A stretch of DNA of 34,539 nucleotides from Acidobacteriota bacterium (GTDB lineage: Bacteria > Acidobacteriota > Blastocatellia > Pyrinomonadales > Pyrinomonadaceae), in the NCBI GenBank assembly GCA_003222975.1, contig QHXN01000042.1, positions 1-34,539 on the forward strand, given 5' to 3'. The position numbers were made by a program, and so were the translations under genes. Of the stretch, positions 1-6,698 are shown piece by piece; the first letter of the stretch is position 1, and the number at the start of each line of letters is the position of its first letter. Below the pieces are notes generated by a model. That model was not told the DNA's origin and searched no databases. It saw only the letters and a list, made by a program, of their open reading frames with translations.

Positions 1-99
1 TGGGACAAGATTTTTCTCTTGAGCCACCTTCTGAATGATCCTTTTCTTCTCTGTAAACCGCTTATCTGCGCCCACTGGCATAATCACATAAAAATACAT
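1..99 (-). CDS. Start of an unidentified protein (partial, runs off the left edge)
   Basis: Reading the minus strand from the ATG at 99 gives 33 residues that begin MYFYVIMPVGADKRF and stay open to the edge of the window. A Shine-Dalgarno AAGGGAG lies at 108-114, eight bases before the ATG. It starts 39 bases after the stop of the membrane-protein gene at 139-720 on the same strand, so the two probably form an operon. A short beta-strand ending in IMP, followed by a charged helix, is how many nucleoside 2-deoxyribosyltransferase-like or TIR-like effector proteins begin. With only 33 residues this is a hint, not an assignment. Base composition is AT-rich like its neighbour and unlike the rest of the window. 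Confidence 0.6.
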   Translation of the reverse strand, partial: MYFYVIMPVGADKRFTEKKRIIQKVAQEKNLVP

Positions 100-138
100 T
101 ATCAACACTCCCTTAGAACCATTTTATACCGTTCTCTA

Positions 139-720
139 TTAGACATGTAAAATTGTCTTCCAAGAATTTATGAAAGAACTCCAATTAAAAATGACGGCAA
201 GCAGAACCGCTATGCTGATTAAAAAGAATAACACCCTAAATGCCTGTGGAATGAAATACTCGATATTCGAGGATTTCAGCGCAACAATTTTACGCTGACC
301 AATTTCTACGGCTGCCTTTACTTCCTCTAACGTTTTCCACTCCTTCTCAAAGGGACAGAATGATGTAATTTGATTAGGATGATCTACACTAAATTCTATA
401 AGTGGAGCCATTTCATTTAAAAGCTTAAATTTCGCATTGTTCAAATACTTGAAATCAGTTATCTGCCCAAGCCACAATGAACAGAACAGAATAGCCATAA
501 TGGACAGCATCAGCACTGCTATAAGGCTAACGTAGAATAATGCGATATTACCCGCCGACCATTTTACGATGCCTGCAATAGCTATAATTATTGCTATGCA
601 AATAGAATAGTTCCACGTATTGGCTGACAGACGACGATCTGTGACCTTTTCAGTCGATTCATAATATAGTTTGAATTCATCGAATGAGATTTTCTTGGTT
701 TCTGTAGGTTTAGTGCTCAT
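139..720 (-). CDS. Small membrane protein resembling the RipA octameric membrane family
   Basis: 193 residues. A soluble N-terminal helix (KLYYESTEKVTDRR) is followed by two closely spaced membrane segments at about 38-58 and 61-85. Then come a conserved-looking soluble stretch (YLNNAKFKLLNEM, later PFEKEW) and a third membrane segment at about 162-183. The helix - two TM - LNxxKFxxxxE - EW - TM order matches what I recall of RipA-family octameric membrane proteins, often found beside genes of suspected anti-phage systems. The similarity is judged by eye. The start is supported by GGAGA at 727-731, seven to eight bases upstream. The gene is visibly AT-rich against a GC-rich background, suggesting horizontal transfer. 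The next gene downstream (1-99) is probably co-transcribed. Molecular function is unknown. Confidence 0.7.
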   Translation of the reverse strand: MSTKPTETKKISFDEFKLYYESTEKVTDRRLSANTWNYSICIAIIIAIAGIVKWSAGNIALFYVSLIAVLMLSIMAILFCSLWLGQITDFKYLNNAKFKLLNEMAPLIEFSVDHPNQITSFCPFEKEWKTLEEVKAAVEIGQRKIVALKSSNIEYFIPQAFRVLFFLISIAVLLAVIFNWSSFINSWKTILHV

Positions 721-807
721 AAGATTTCTCCATTGTATTGATGCCCGACTATTGTATATGCGGAATCAAGCGACGTTAAGGTAGTCATACGTTTGGCGGA
801 GTAAATT

Positions 808-847
808 AACGGAGGGCGGACAGCCGTGCGACTGTCCGCCCTCCGTT
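808..847. terminator. 16-bp perfect hairpin between the AT-rich island and the FnIII gene
   Basis: The arms 808-823 (AACGGAGGGCGGACAG) and 832-847 are perfectly complementary around an 8-base loop. The hairpin lies just below the stop of the minus-strand FnIII gene at 857, so it is best read as that gene's terminator. The sequence after it on the minus strand (TTAATTTACT) is only moderately T-rich. Confidence 0.6.
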
Positions 848-856
848 GTTTGTGGG

Positions 857-1337
857 TTACGGGGCGATTTTCATCGCGGGGTTGCTCCAGCCACTCTGGC
901 CGGTGGCTGTGATTGCCGCGACGCGGAACCAGTAGCGCGTGCCGCTGGTTAATTCTTCGATGGTTGTTTGCGAGCGCGTGGAGACCGCGGCGTGAGTCCA
1001 GGAGGACTCGGTCGGTGGGTCTGGACTGCGCTCGACGACGTAGGAGCGTGCGCCGCGGACGGTGTCCCACGAAAGATCAATCTCCCCGTCGTGGTCTCCG
1101 GCTGTGGCCGTCAGCGCCGGGGGCGCGGACGGCGTCGTGCTGGCGGGCGCGGCGGCGGCGCGCACGTCCAGGCCCGCGCTCATGATTAGCCCCTCGTCAT
1201 CCCCGGCGATTGATTCGACGTGGGCGACCAGTTGCGTCATGATTCTGTCTAACGCCTCCTCCTTCGTGTTCTGTGCGGCGGTGCGCGCCTTCGCCTCCTG
1301 CCGTCAGGTTTCTGAGATTGAGTTTGATTCGTGACAT
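857..1337 (-). pseudogene. Fibronectin type III protein, internally deleted and frameshifted
   Basis: The intact 3' frame (from about 1310 to 857) reads RQEAKARTAAQNTKEEALD, then QLVAHVESIAGDDE, then a proline-rich linker and one FnIII domain (about 85 residues, with LSWDTVRGARSYVVERS and GTRYWFRVAAI). A credible gene start lies upstream in another frame: ATG at 1337 encodes MSRIKLNLRNLT, with AGGAG about eight bases before it. The two frames meet near 1302. A TGA directly before RQEAK closes the downstream frame, and the upstream frame stops soon after the junction. Related proteins, as I recall them, carry roughly 50 more residues between MSRIKLNLRNL and the helix before VAHVES. The simplest reading is an internal deletion that also shifted frame. 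A shorter product could start at ATG 1240 (127 aa). Function of the family is unknown. Confidence 0.6.
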
Positions 1338-1844
1338 TTTGAGGTCTCCTGTTTTGAGGCCAGAGTTTGTGGTTGTGCGAGATTTGCGAAGCTCTGAGTG
1401 ACGGGCGGGAGAATACTGCTAAACGCGCGTCAGGGCAATACTTTTTTTCGGCGGAAATAGAGGCTGTGCAAAACAGACTTCGGCGCTAACACGTCACCAC
1501 GGCGTAAACTTACACCACGGTCAAACTTAGCGCGTCGGAGACGCTTTCGGAGCAACTCGCCTCCACCAAATCCTGACTTGAATCGTCTCAATTCAGGCTT
1601 GAATTACTCCGATTCAAGCTTGAATTGCTCTGATTCAAACTTGAATTACTCCAAGCTCAACTTTAATAGGAGCTATCCGAGTTTGAACCGCGGGGATTCA
1701 AATCATGTTTGCCGCTAACCCGATTTGAATCGCTCCGGTCTCGAACGCTTTTGCCCCGAACTCAATCTGAATTGCCCCGAACTCAAAAGAGATTGACACC
1801 GGCTCGAATCGAATCGGGATGAAACCGACGAGGGTTGCTCCAGC
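1338..1844. other. Intergenic region, about 500 bp, without a convincing gene
   Basis: This region holds the upstream part of the FnIII gene and a long tract rich in variants of TTCAA and TTGAA. The tract includes the clear 21-bp tandem repeats annotated separately at 1571-1654. Six-frame reading gives only short interrupted frames. One minus-strand frame shows a seven-residue periodicity broken by stop codons, which could be a decayed repeat-coding sequence. Confidence 0.5.
1571..1654. repeat. Four tandem copies of a 21-bp palindromic-core unit
   Basis: Units at 1571-1591, 1592-1612, 1613-1633 and 1634-1654 follow the pattern TTCARRCTTGAATTRCTCYRA. The last three are close copies and the first is more diverged. 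Weaker relics continue to about 1800. The core TTCAAGCTTGAA is self-complementary. The 21-bp period equals seven codons. There are no unique spacers between units, so this is not a CRISPR array. Confidence 0.8.
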
Positions 1845-3158
1845 TCACGTTTCATCCGCGTGTGAGTCGTGTTGCTGATCTCTATCCCACCAGCGCCGGG
1901 TCAGGAACCAGAGCAGGCCGGGCAGCGTGAAGAAGATGCCGATGGCGGCGGTGACGACGCGCGGCGAGACGCGGAAGCGGTCAAGCGCTTCGCCCGTCGC
2001 GTAGTTCGAGGCAGCCATCGCGAGCGTCATCAGCATCAGCTCGGCGGCGAAGACGCGACCGCGGAAGTCGTCCTCGACCGTTGATTGCAGGAGCACGGTC
2101 GAGAAGACCCAGAGGACGCTGCCGCCCATGTGCGCGACGGCGAGGAAGAGGAGCGCGAGCGCGAAGCTCTGTGAGTAGCCGAACGAGACGTAGAACGCGC
2201 CGGCGACGACGAAGGCGATGCCGATGGCGCGCTGCATCTGCTGGCGCGTCTCGCTGTAGAAGCGGCGCGTGAGGACGGGGCCGACCGCCGTGCCGATGCC
2301 GCGCGCCGCATAGAGCACGCTCATACCGACGGCGGCGCTCCCGGCCACGGGGAATATCTTCTCGCCGAAGACTGGGAGCAGCGTCAGAATCCCCCCGCCC
2401 AAACCCCAAGCGGGCTTGACCAATAGCACGGCGAGCACGCGCGGTCTCGTCCAAACGTAGCGCAAGCCTTCGAGCGTGTCGGTGATGCCGAGAGCTTTCG
2501 CGACCGTCAGCTTTCGCTTCTCGCGCGGCGGTCGGCGCGGCAGACTGACGCCTGCAATGAGCAGGGCCGAGGCGACGTAGGTCAGAGAGTCTATGACGAA
2601 GGCCGCGTCTGTGCCGAACCAACCCGTGACGGGGCCGCCGATGGCCGCGCCGAGCGTGAGCATCGCCGACCAGGTGACCGAGGAGATCGAGTTGGCCGCG
2701 ACCAGCTCGCGCTCGCGCACGACCGAGGGGACTGCCGCCGAGCGCGCCGGCTCGAAGAAGGCCGAGAAGCCGAGTTGTAGAACCGTGAGGACGTAAACGA
2801 GCCACACCTGTTCGGGCCTGCGCACCAGGAGGAAGCCGAGCACGACGACGGCGCGGGCTGCGTCGCTCGCGATCATTATGTGGCGGCGGTTGAAGCGGTC
2901 GGCGACGACGCCGGAGAGCGGCCCCAGGACGACGCTCGGCAGAAAGCGCGCGACGAGCACGAGTCCGACGGCGCGGCCCGAACCCGTCAGCCGCAGCACG
3001 AGCGTGAAGAGCGCGATGGTGTCGAACCAGTCGCCCAGTTGGCTGATGACCTGCCCCGACCAGAGCAGGCGGAAGTCGCGGTTGCGCCGCAGCAGTTCGA
3101 TGTAGCCCGTGGACGGAGGCGTATGCCCCGCCTGTTCGATAGGGGTCGAAGAGTCCAA
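1845..3158 (-). CDS. Major facilitator superfamily transporter (MFS_3 / EntS-like exporter)
   Basis: A twelve-helix permease, probably an efflux carrier of the inner membrane. The conserved part begins YIELLRRNRDFRLLWSGQVISQLGDWFDTIAL, typical of the MFS_3 group (enterobactin exporter-like and macrolide-efflux-like proteins). The loop 2-3 signature appears as GVVADRFNRRHIMIASD, and the central loop is basic (RRPPREKRK). The C-terminus ends in charged residues (WWDRDQQHDSHADE). The reading frame stays open up to ATG 3359, but that ATG lies inside an inverted-repeat element and the first residues look like translated repeat. Start candidates are TTG 3158 (used here), GTG 3284 and ATG 3359; none has a clear Shine-Dalgarno. 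The substrate cannot be predicted. The gene stands alone. Confidence 0.85.
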   Translation of the reverse strand: MDSSTPIEQAGHTPPSTGYIELLRRNRDFRLLWSGQVISQLGDWFDTIALFTLVLRLTGSGRAVGLVLVARFLPSVVLGPLSGVVADRFNRRHIMIASDAARAVVVLGFLLVRRPEQVWLVYVLTVLQLGFSAFFEPARSAAVPSVVRERELVAANSISSVTWSAMLTLGAAIGGPVTGWFGTDAAFVIDSLTYVASALLIAGVSLPRRPPREKRKLTVAKALGITDTLEGLRYVWTRPRVLAVLLVKPAWGLGGGILTLLPVFGEKIFPVAGSAAVGMSVLYAARGIGTAVGPVLTRRFYSETRQQMQRAIGIAFVVAGAFYVSFGYSQSFALALLFLAVAHMGGSVLWVFSTVLLQSTVEDDFRGRVFAAELMLMTLAMAASNYATGEALDRFRVSPRVVTAAIGIFFTLPGLLWFLTRRWWDRDQQHDSHADET

Positions 3159-3301
3159 GCGACGAGTCCCGCGCGCGAAGTAAAAAACGAATGCGGCAAG
3201 GTTGCGCCCGGCTTCGACGCTTGTCAACTCGCTTGAGAAGAACGCCGTGGGGTCGCGCGCGGATGAAACATTTTTGCGAGTCACGGTCGGATTTAGGAAG
3301 T

Positions 3302-3371
3302 GATGAGTGCGGAATGATAAATTTAAAGCGACTTGAGTATTAAATTCATCATTCATCATTCCGCACTTATC
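3302..3371. repeat. Inverted-repeat element, copy A
   Basis: The left arm (about 3302-3326) contains GATGAGTGCGGAATGATAAA. The right arm (about 3340-3371) contains TCATCATTCCGCAC and is its imperfect reverse complement, so the whole can fold into a hairpin. The same sequence family recurs at 3811-3891. It is AT-rich in a GC-rich genome and overlaps the apparent 5' end of the MFS reading frame. Confidence 0.75.
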
Positions 3372-3810
3372 ATTTATCCATCATTCTGCACTCCGCCTTC
3401 AAACTGACCTGTCACGTTGACCTCCGCCGCCGCGGCCCGTCGCGCCGCGCTAGTCTCACGCGCGCGCCAGACCTTAGTTTTCCGGCCAACCAAGAGAAGC
3501 TCACGGGAGCGCCCGGACGCGGCACGCGGGTTGTTAAAGGGTAGTGCCGCGGCTTGCAGGAGCGCGGCACGCGCGCTTCGCGGGCCCTCCGCACGGGGCC
3601 CGTAAAGCCGCGAGAATTTGAAAACCGGGAGCGTCAATTTTGAAGAGGAGGCGATTCAGATCGAAGTTTTCTGTGCCTCCGATGTTTCTCACCCAGCACG
3701 GCGAGCGAGTGTCAGAGTGCCCGCCGTTTGCCCCCCATGCCGTCGCCGCAAGCGAGTGCCGTGTTGCTCCCGGCGCTCACTTACGGCGACGGGGTGTATT
3801 TAGAAGAAAC
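3372..3810. other. Non-coding stretch between the two inverted-repeat copies
   Basis: About 440 bp of mostly GC-rich sequence flanked by repeat copies A and B. Short frames in both directions lack any recognisable motif or ribosome binding site. I see no gene. Confidence 0.5.
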
Positions 3811-3891
3811 GATGAATGCGGAATGATGAATGATGAATTAAAAGACTCAGGCCGCCTTTCATTCATCACTCATCATTCCGCATTCATCATT
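3811..3891. repeat. Inverted-repeat element, copy B
   Basis: The left arm 3811-3839 begins GATGAATGCGGAATGATGAA. The right arm 3860-3891 ends in CATTCCGCATTCATCATT and is close to its reverse complement. The roughly 20-base centre is not conserved with copy A. It lies directly upstream of the c-di-GMP gene and may be a REP/MITE-like mobile palindrome. Confidence 0.75.
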
Positions 3892-3900
3892 TAGTTCGAC

Positions 3901-3906
3901 GGAGGG
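3901..3906 (+). promoter_or_regulatory. Shine-Dalgarno deciding the GTG start at 3912
   Basis: GGAGGG sits about six bases before the GTG at 3912, normal spacing. The first ATG in frame (3927) would be about 20 bases away. GTG is therefore the likelier start. Confidence 0.6.
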
Positions 3907-3911
3907 CGCGA

Positions 3912-6455
3912 GTGATTCGCATAGACATGTCGGACTACAATCGCGCGGCACGCGTGTACTGGGGCGCGACCGTGGCGACCGGGGCGCTCGTCTTCGCCTG
4001 GGGCGTGTGGCGCTGCCTCTCGTTCGGCACAGCCGAGTGGGCCGAGCTGCTCGTCCTCGCGAGCCTCGTCGTCATCGGCGGCATGCTCCCGGTGCGCATC
4101 CCCGGCACGAAGGCGAGCGTGACGGCGGGCGACTGCTTCATCTTCCTCGGCACGATCTTCCTGGGCGTCCCCGCGGGCATCGTCCTCGGCGCGATTGATT
4201 TGTTCACAAGCTCACTGAGCACTTCGCGGCGCGCGACGAGCTGGATCGCCGCGCCCGCCTGCATGGCCCTGACGGCCTTCGTCGCGGGCCGGGTCTTCTA
4301 CCTCGCGCTCGCCGCGCACGGCGGCGTCGCGCGAGAGCCGGTCGGCACGGGCGCGACGCTCTCGCTCGAACAACTCATCCTGCCGCTCGTCCTGATGGCC
4401 CTCGTCCAGTACGTCTTGAACGGCGCGCTGGTCGCGACGCTCATCGCCCTGAAGAGCCGCCGACCCGTTTGGCAGTGCTGGCGCGACGGCTACCTCTGGA
4501 CTTCGTGGACGTTCCTCGCGGGCGCGCTCGCCGCGGGCGTAGTCTATGCCGCGATCATGCGGTTCGGGCTGGTGTACGTCCTTCTGAGCGTGCCCGTCAT
4601 CGTCGCGACGTTCGCGGCCTACCGCGCCTACTTCGAGAGCGTCGCCGAGAAGACACGCGAGGCCGCGGAACTCTCGCGCCTGCACCTCGCCACCGTAGAG
4701 GCGCTCGCCACCGCCATTGACGCGAAGGATCAGACGACGCACTTCCACGTCCGCCGCGTGCAGACTTACTGCGCCCTGACGGGCGAGCTTTTGGGCCTCT
4801 CGCCCGGCGAGATCAAGGCGCTGAAGGCGGGCGCGCTCCTGCACGACGTGGGCAAGCTCGCCGTCCCCGACCACATCCTGAACAAGCCGGGCAAGCTCTC
4901 CGAGGCCGAGTTCGAGCGGATGAAGATTCACACCACGGTGGGCGCGCAGATTCTCGAACGCGTGGGCTTCCCGTACCCCGTAGTGCCCATCGTGCTCTAC
5001 CACCACGAGCGCTGGGACGGCGGCGGCTACCCCGAAGGCTTGAAGGGCGAGGAAATCCCGCTGACCGCGCGCATCCTCGCCGTCGTTGACTGCTTCGACT
5101 CGGTGCGCGAAGAGCGCCCGTACCGGCGCGGCATGACGCGCGACGAGGCGTGTGCGCTGCTCAAGCGCGGCGCGGGCGGCCACTTCGACCCGCGCGTCGT
5201 CGCCGTCTTCCTGCGCCACCTGCCCGCCTTCGAGGGTGAGATCGCCGCCGAAGGGCTAGACCACCGCGGGCTGACGCAGGAGGAGTGGGAGCACCGCGAG
5301 CTTCTGGGCGACGACGGCGAGGCGGACGGCGCTTCCGCCGCTTCCTCCCCGTGCGCCGTCCACCGCTCGGACGCGCCCGGCTACCTCAGCCAGATCACGA
5401 ACGCGCACCGCGAGGTTTACGCCCTCTACGAGATCGCGCGCACCTTCGGCTCGTCGCTCGACATCGAGGACACCGTGATGGTGCTCGTCAACAAGGTCGG
5501 CCACGTCGTCCCGTTCGACCTGTGCGCCGTCTACCTCTACGACGAAGAGAAGGGCTACGCCACGGCGGCGCACGTCGCGGGCCGCCACGCCGAGCGTTTG
5601 CGCGGTCGCGCCGTCGCGCCCGGCGAGGGCGTCGTCGGCTTCGTGCTCGCCAACCGCCGCTCCTCTTACCTGCTCGACCCGATGCTCGACTTCGCCGACG
5701 TTGAGCTGCCGGAAGGCAGCCAGTTCCGCTCGATGGTCGCGCTGCCTCTGGTCAAGGACGAGCGCGTGCTCGGCGCGCTGGCCGTCTATTCGCAGGAGCC
5801 GCGCCGCTACACGGACGACCACCTGCGCCTCTTGGACACAGTCGCGCGCCTCGCCTCCGACGCGCTCGCCAACGCCATGAGCCACGCCGAGGCCGAGTCG
5901 AACGCTTTGACGGACACGCTGACGGGACTGCCGAACGCGCGGGCGATGTACGTCCGCTTCGAGCAGGAGGCCTCGCGCGCGCGCCGCACGGGCAAGCCCT
6001 TCCAGGTCGTCATGCTCGACCTCGACGACTTCAAGCAGGTCAACGATTCTTTCGGCCACAAGACGGGCGACCGCGTTCTGCGCGAGGTGGCGCGCATCAT
6101 CCACGCGCAACTCAGAGAGTACGACTTCCTCTCGCGCTACGCGGGCGACGAGTTCGTCGCCATCGTGCAAGACCTCTCGAACGAGCAGACCGCCGAGCTT
6201 CGCGAGCGCATCGAGCGGGCCGTCTCGCGCTTCTCCCTGCACGTGCGCGGCGACAAGCGCGCACGCGTCGGCATCTCGGTCGGCTCGGCCTCTTACGGCG
6301 TCCACGGCGAGACCCTGGATCAACTCCTCATCGCCGCCGACGAGGCCATGTACTCCGCCAAGTCCGGCCACAAGCAGCAGGCGCTGGGCGCGAAGGCCGA
6401 CGCCAAGCCCGCCGAACTCGCCACGGGCGAGCTGGCCTCGACGGCGATAAACTAA
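3912..6455 (+). CDS. Membrane HD-GYP / GAF / GGDEF cyclic-di-GMP turnover protein
   Basis: 847 residues. About the first 235 form a membrane sensor region with several hydrophobic segments. An HD-GYP phosphodiesterase domain follows (about 250-440), with HD at 311-312 in LHDVGKLAVPDH and HHERWDGGGYP from 364. A GAF domain (about 490-650) links to a C-terminal GGDEF diguanylate cyclase domain (about 670-825). The active-site loop reads AGDEF (744-748) instead of GGDEF. An RxxD inhibitory site (REYD, 735-738) stands five residues before it, so product feedback is likely. HD-GYP motifs are intact. The protein could both make and break c-di-GMP, with GAF and membrane parts as sensors. The start is GTG, supported by GGAGGG. 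A large hairpin at 6454-6532 overlaps the end of the gene. Confidence 0.93.
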   Translation: MIRIDMSDYNRAARVYWGATVATGALVFAWGVWRCLSFGTAEWAELLVLASLVVIGGMLPVRIPGTKASVTAGDCFIFLGTIFLGVPAGIVLGAIDLFTSSLSTSRRATSWIAAPACMALTAFVAGRVFYLALAAHGGVAREPVGTGATLSLEQLILPLVLMALVQYVLNGALVATLIALKSRRPVWQCWRDGYLWTSWTFLAGALAAGVVYAAIMRFGLVYVLLSVPVIVATFAAYRAYFESVAEKTREAAELSRLHLATVEALATAIDAKDQTTHFHVRRVQTYCALTGELLGLSPGEIKALKAGALLHDVGKLAVPDHILNKPGKLSEAEFERMKIHTTVGAQILERVGFPYPVVPIVLYHHERWDGGGYPEGLKGEEIPLTARILAVVDCFDSVREERPYRRGMTRDEACALLKRGAGGHFDPRVVAVFLRHLPAFEGEIAAEGLDHRGLTQEEWEHRELLGDDGEADGASAASSPCAVHRSDAPGYLSQITNAHREVYALYEIARTFGSSLDIEDTVMVLVNKVGHVVPFDLCAVYLYDEEKGYATAAHVAGRHAERLRGRAVAPGEGVVGFVLANRRSSYLLDPMLDFADVELPEGSQFRSMVALPLVKDERVLGALAVYSQEPRRYTDDHLRLLDTVARLASDALANAMSHAEAESNALTDTLTGLPNARAMYVRFEQEASRARRTGKPFQVVMLDLDDFKQVNDSFGHKTGDRVLREVARIIHAQLREYDFLSRYAGDEFVAIVQDLSNEQTAELRERIERAVSRFSLHVRGDKRARVGISVGSASYGVHGETLDQLLIAADEAMYSAKSGHKQQALGAKADAKPAELATGELASTAIN

Positions 6456-6532
6456 AGCCGTGAACCGTAAACCGTGAACCGTGACAAGAAGGAATCTCTT
6501 GTCACGGTTCACGGTTTACGGTTCACGGCTTT
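6454..6532. terminator. 36-bp perfect hairpin built of CCGTRAA heptamers
   Basis: Arms 6454-6489 and 6497-6532 are perfect reverse complements around a 7-base loop. Each arm is itself a run of 7-bp units (CCGTGAA, CCGTAAA, CCGTGAA, CCGTGAC). The right arm runs into TTTTCTT, so it should work as an intrinsic terminator for the c-di-GMP gene. Its regular internal structure suggests a dispersed palindromic repeat rather than a simple terminator. Confidence 0.85.
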
Positions 6533-6698
6533 TCTTGACTTTCCCCCGCCCGTCGTTTTCAATCGTTATGTGAGCGTGCGCGCGTCGCGCGTCCGTCGGT
6601 GTCGCGCGCCGCGCGTGGCGCTACTGAAAATTTTGTTCGCAGTCCGCGCCGCGGGTCAAAAGCCCCTCCAGCCCGCGCTGAAAGTTCAAAGCCAAGTC

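Noticed and set aside
717..1070. Arg-rich 117-residue minus-strand frame overlapping the FnIII gene
   Set aside because: It is a shadow of the FnIII coding sequence: no motif and no ribosome site, while the other frame has a clear domain.
1571..1654. CRISPR array
   Set aside because: The 21-bp units follow each other directly with no unique spacers, and no cas genes are in the window.
6474..6698. N-terminal extension of the histidine kinase back to ATG 6474
   Set aside because: The first residues are the translated 36-bp hairpin and the rest is Arg-rich without any domain; ATG 6699 lies just before the receiver domain.
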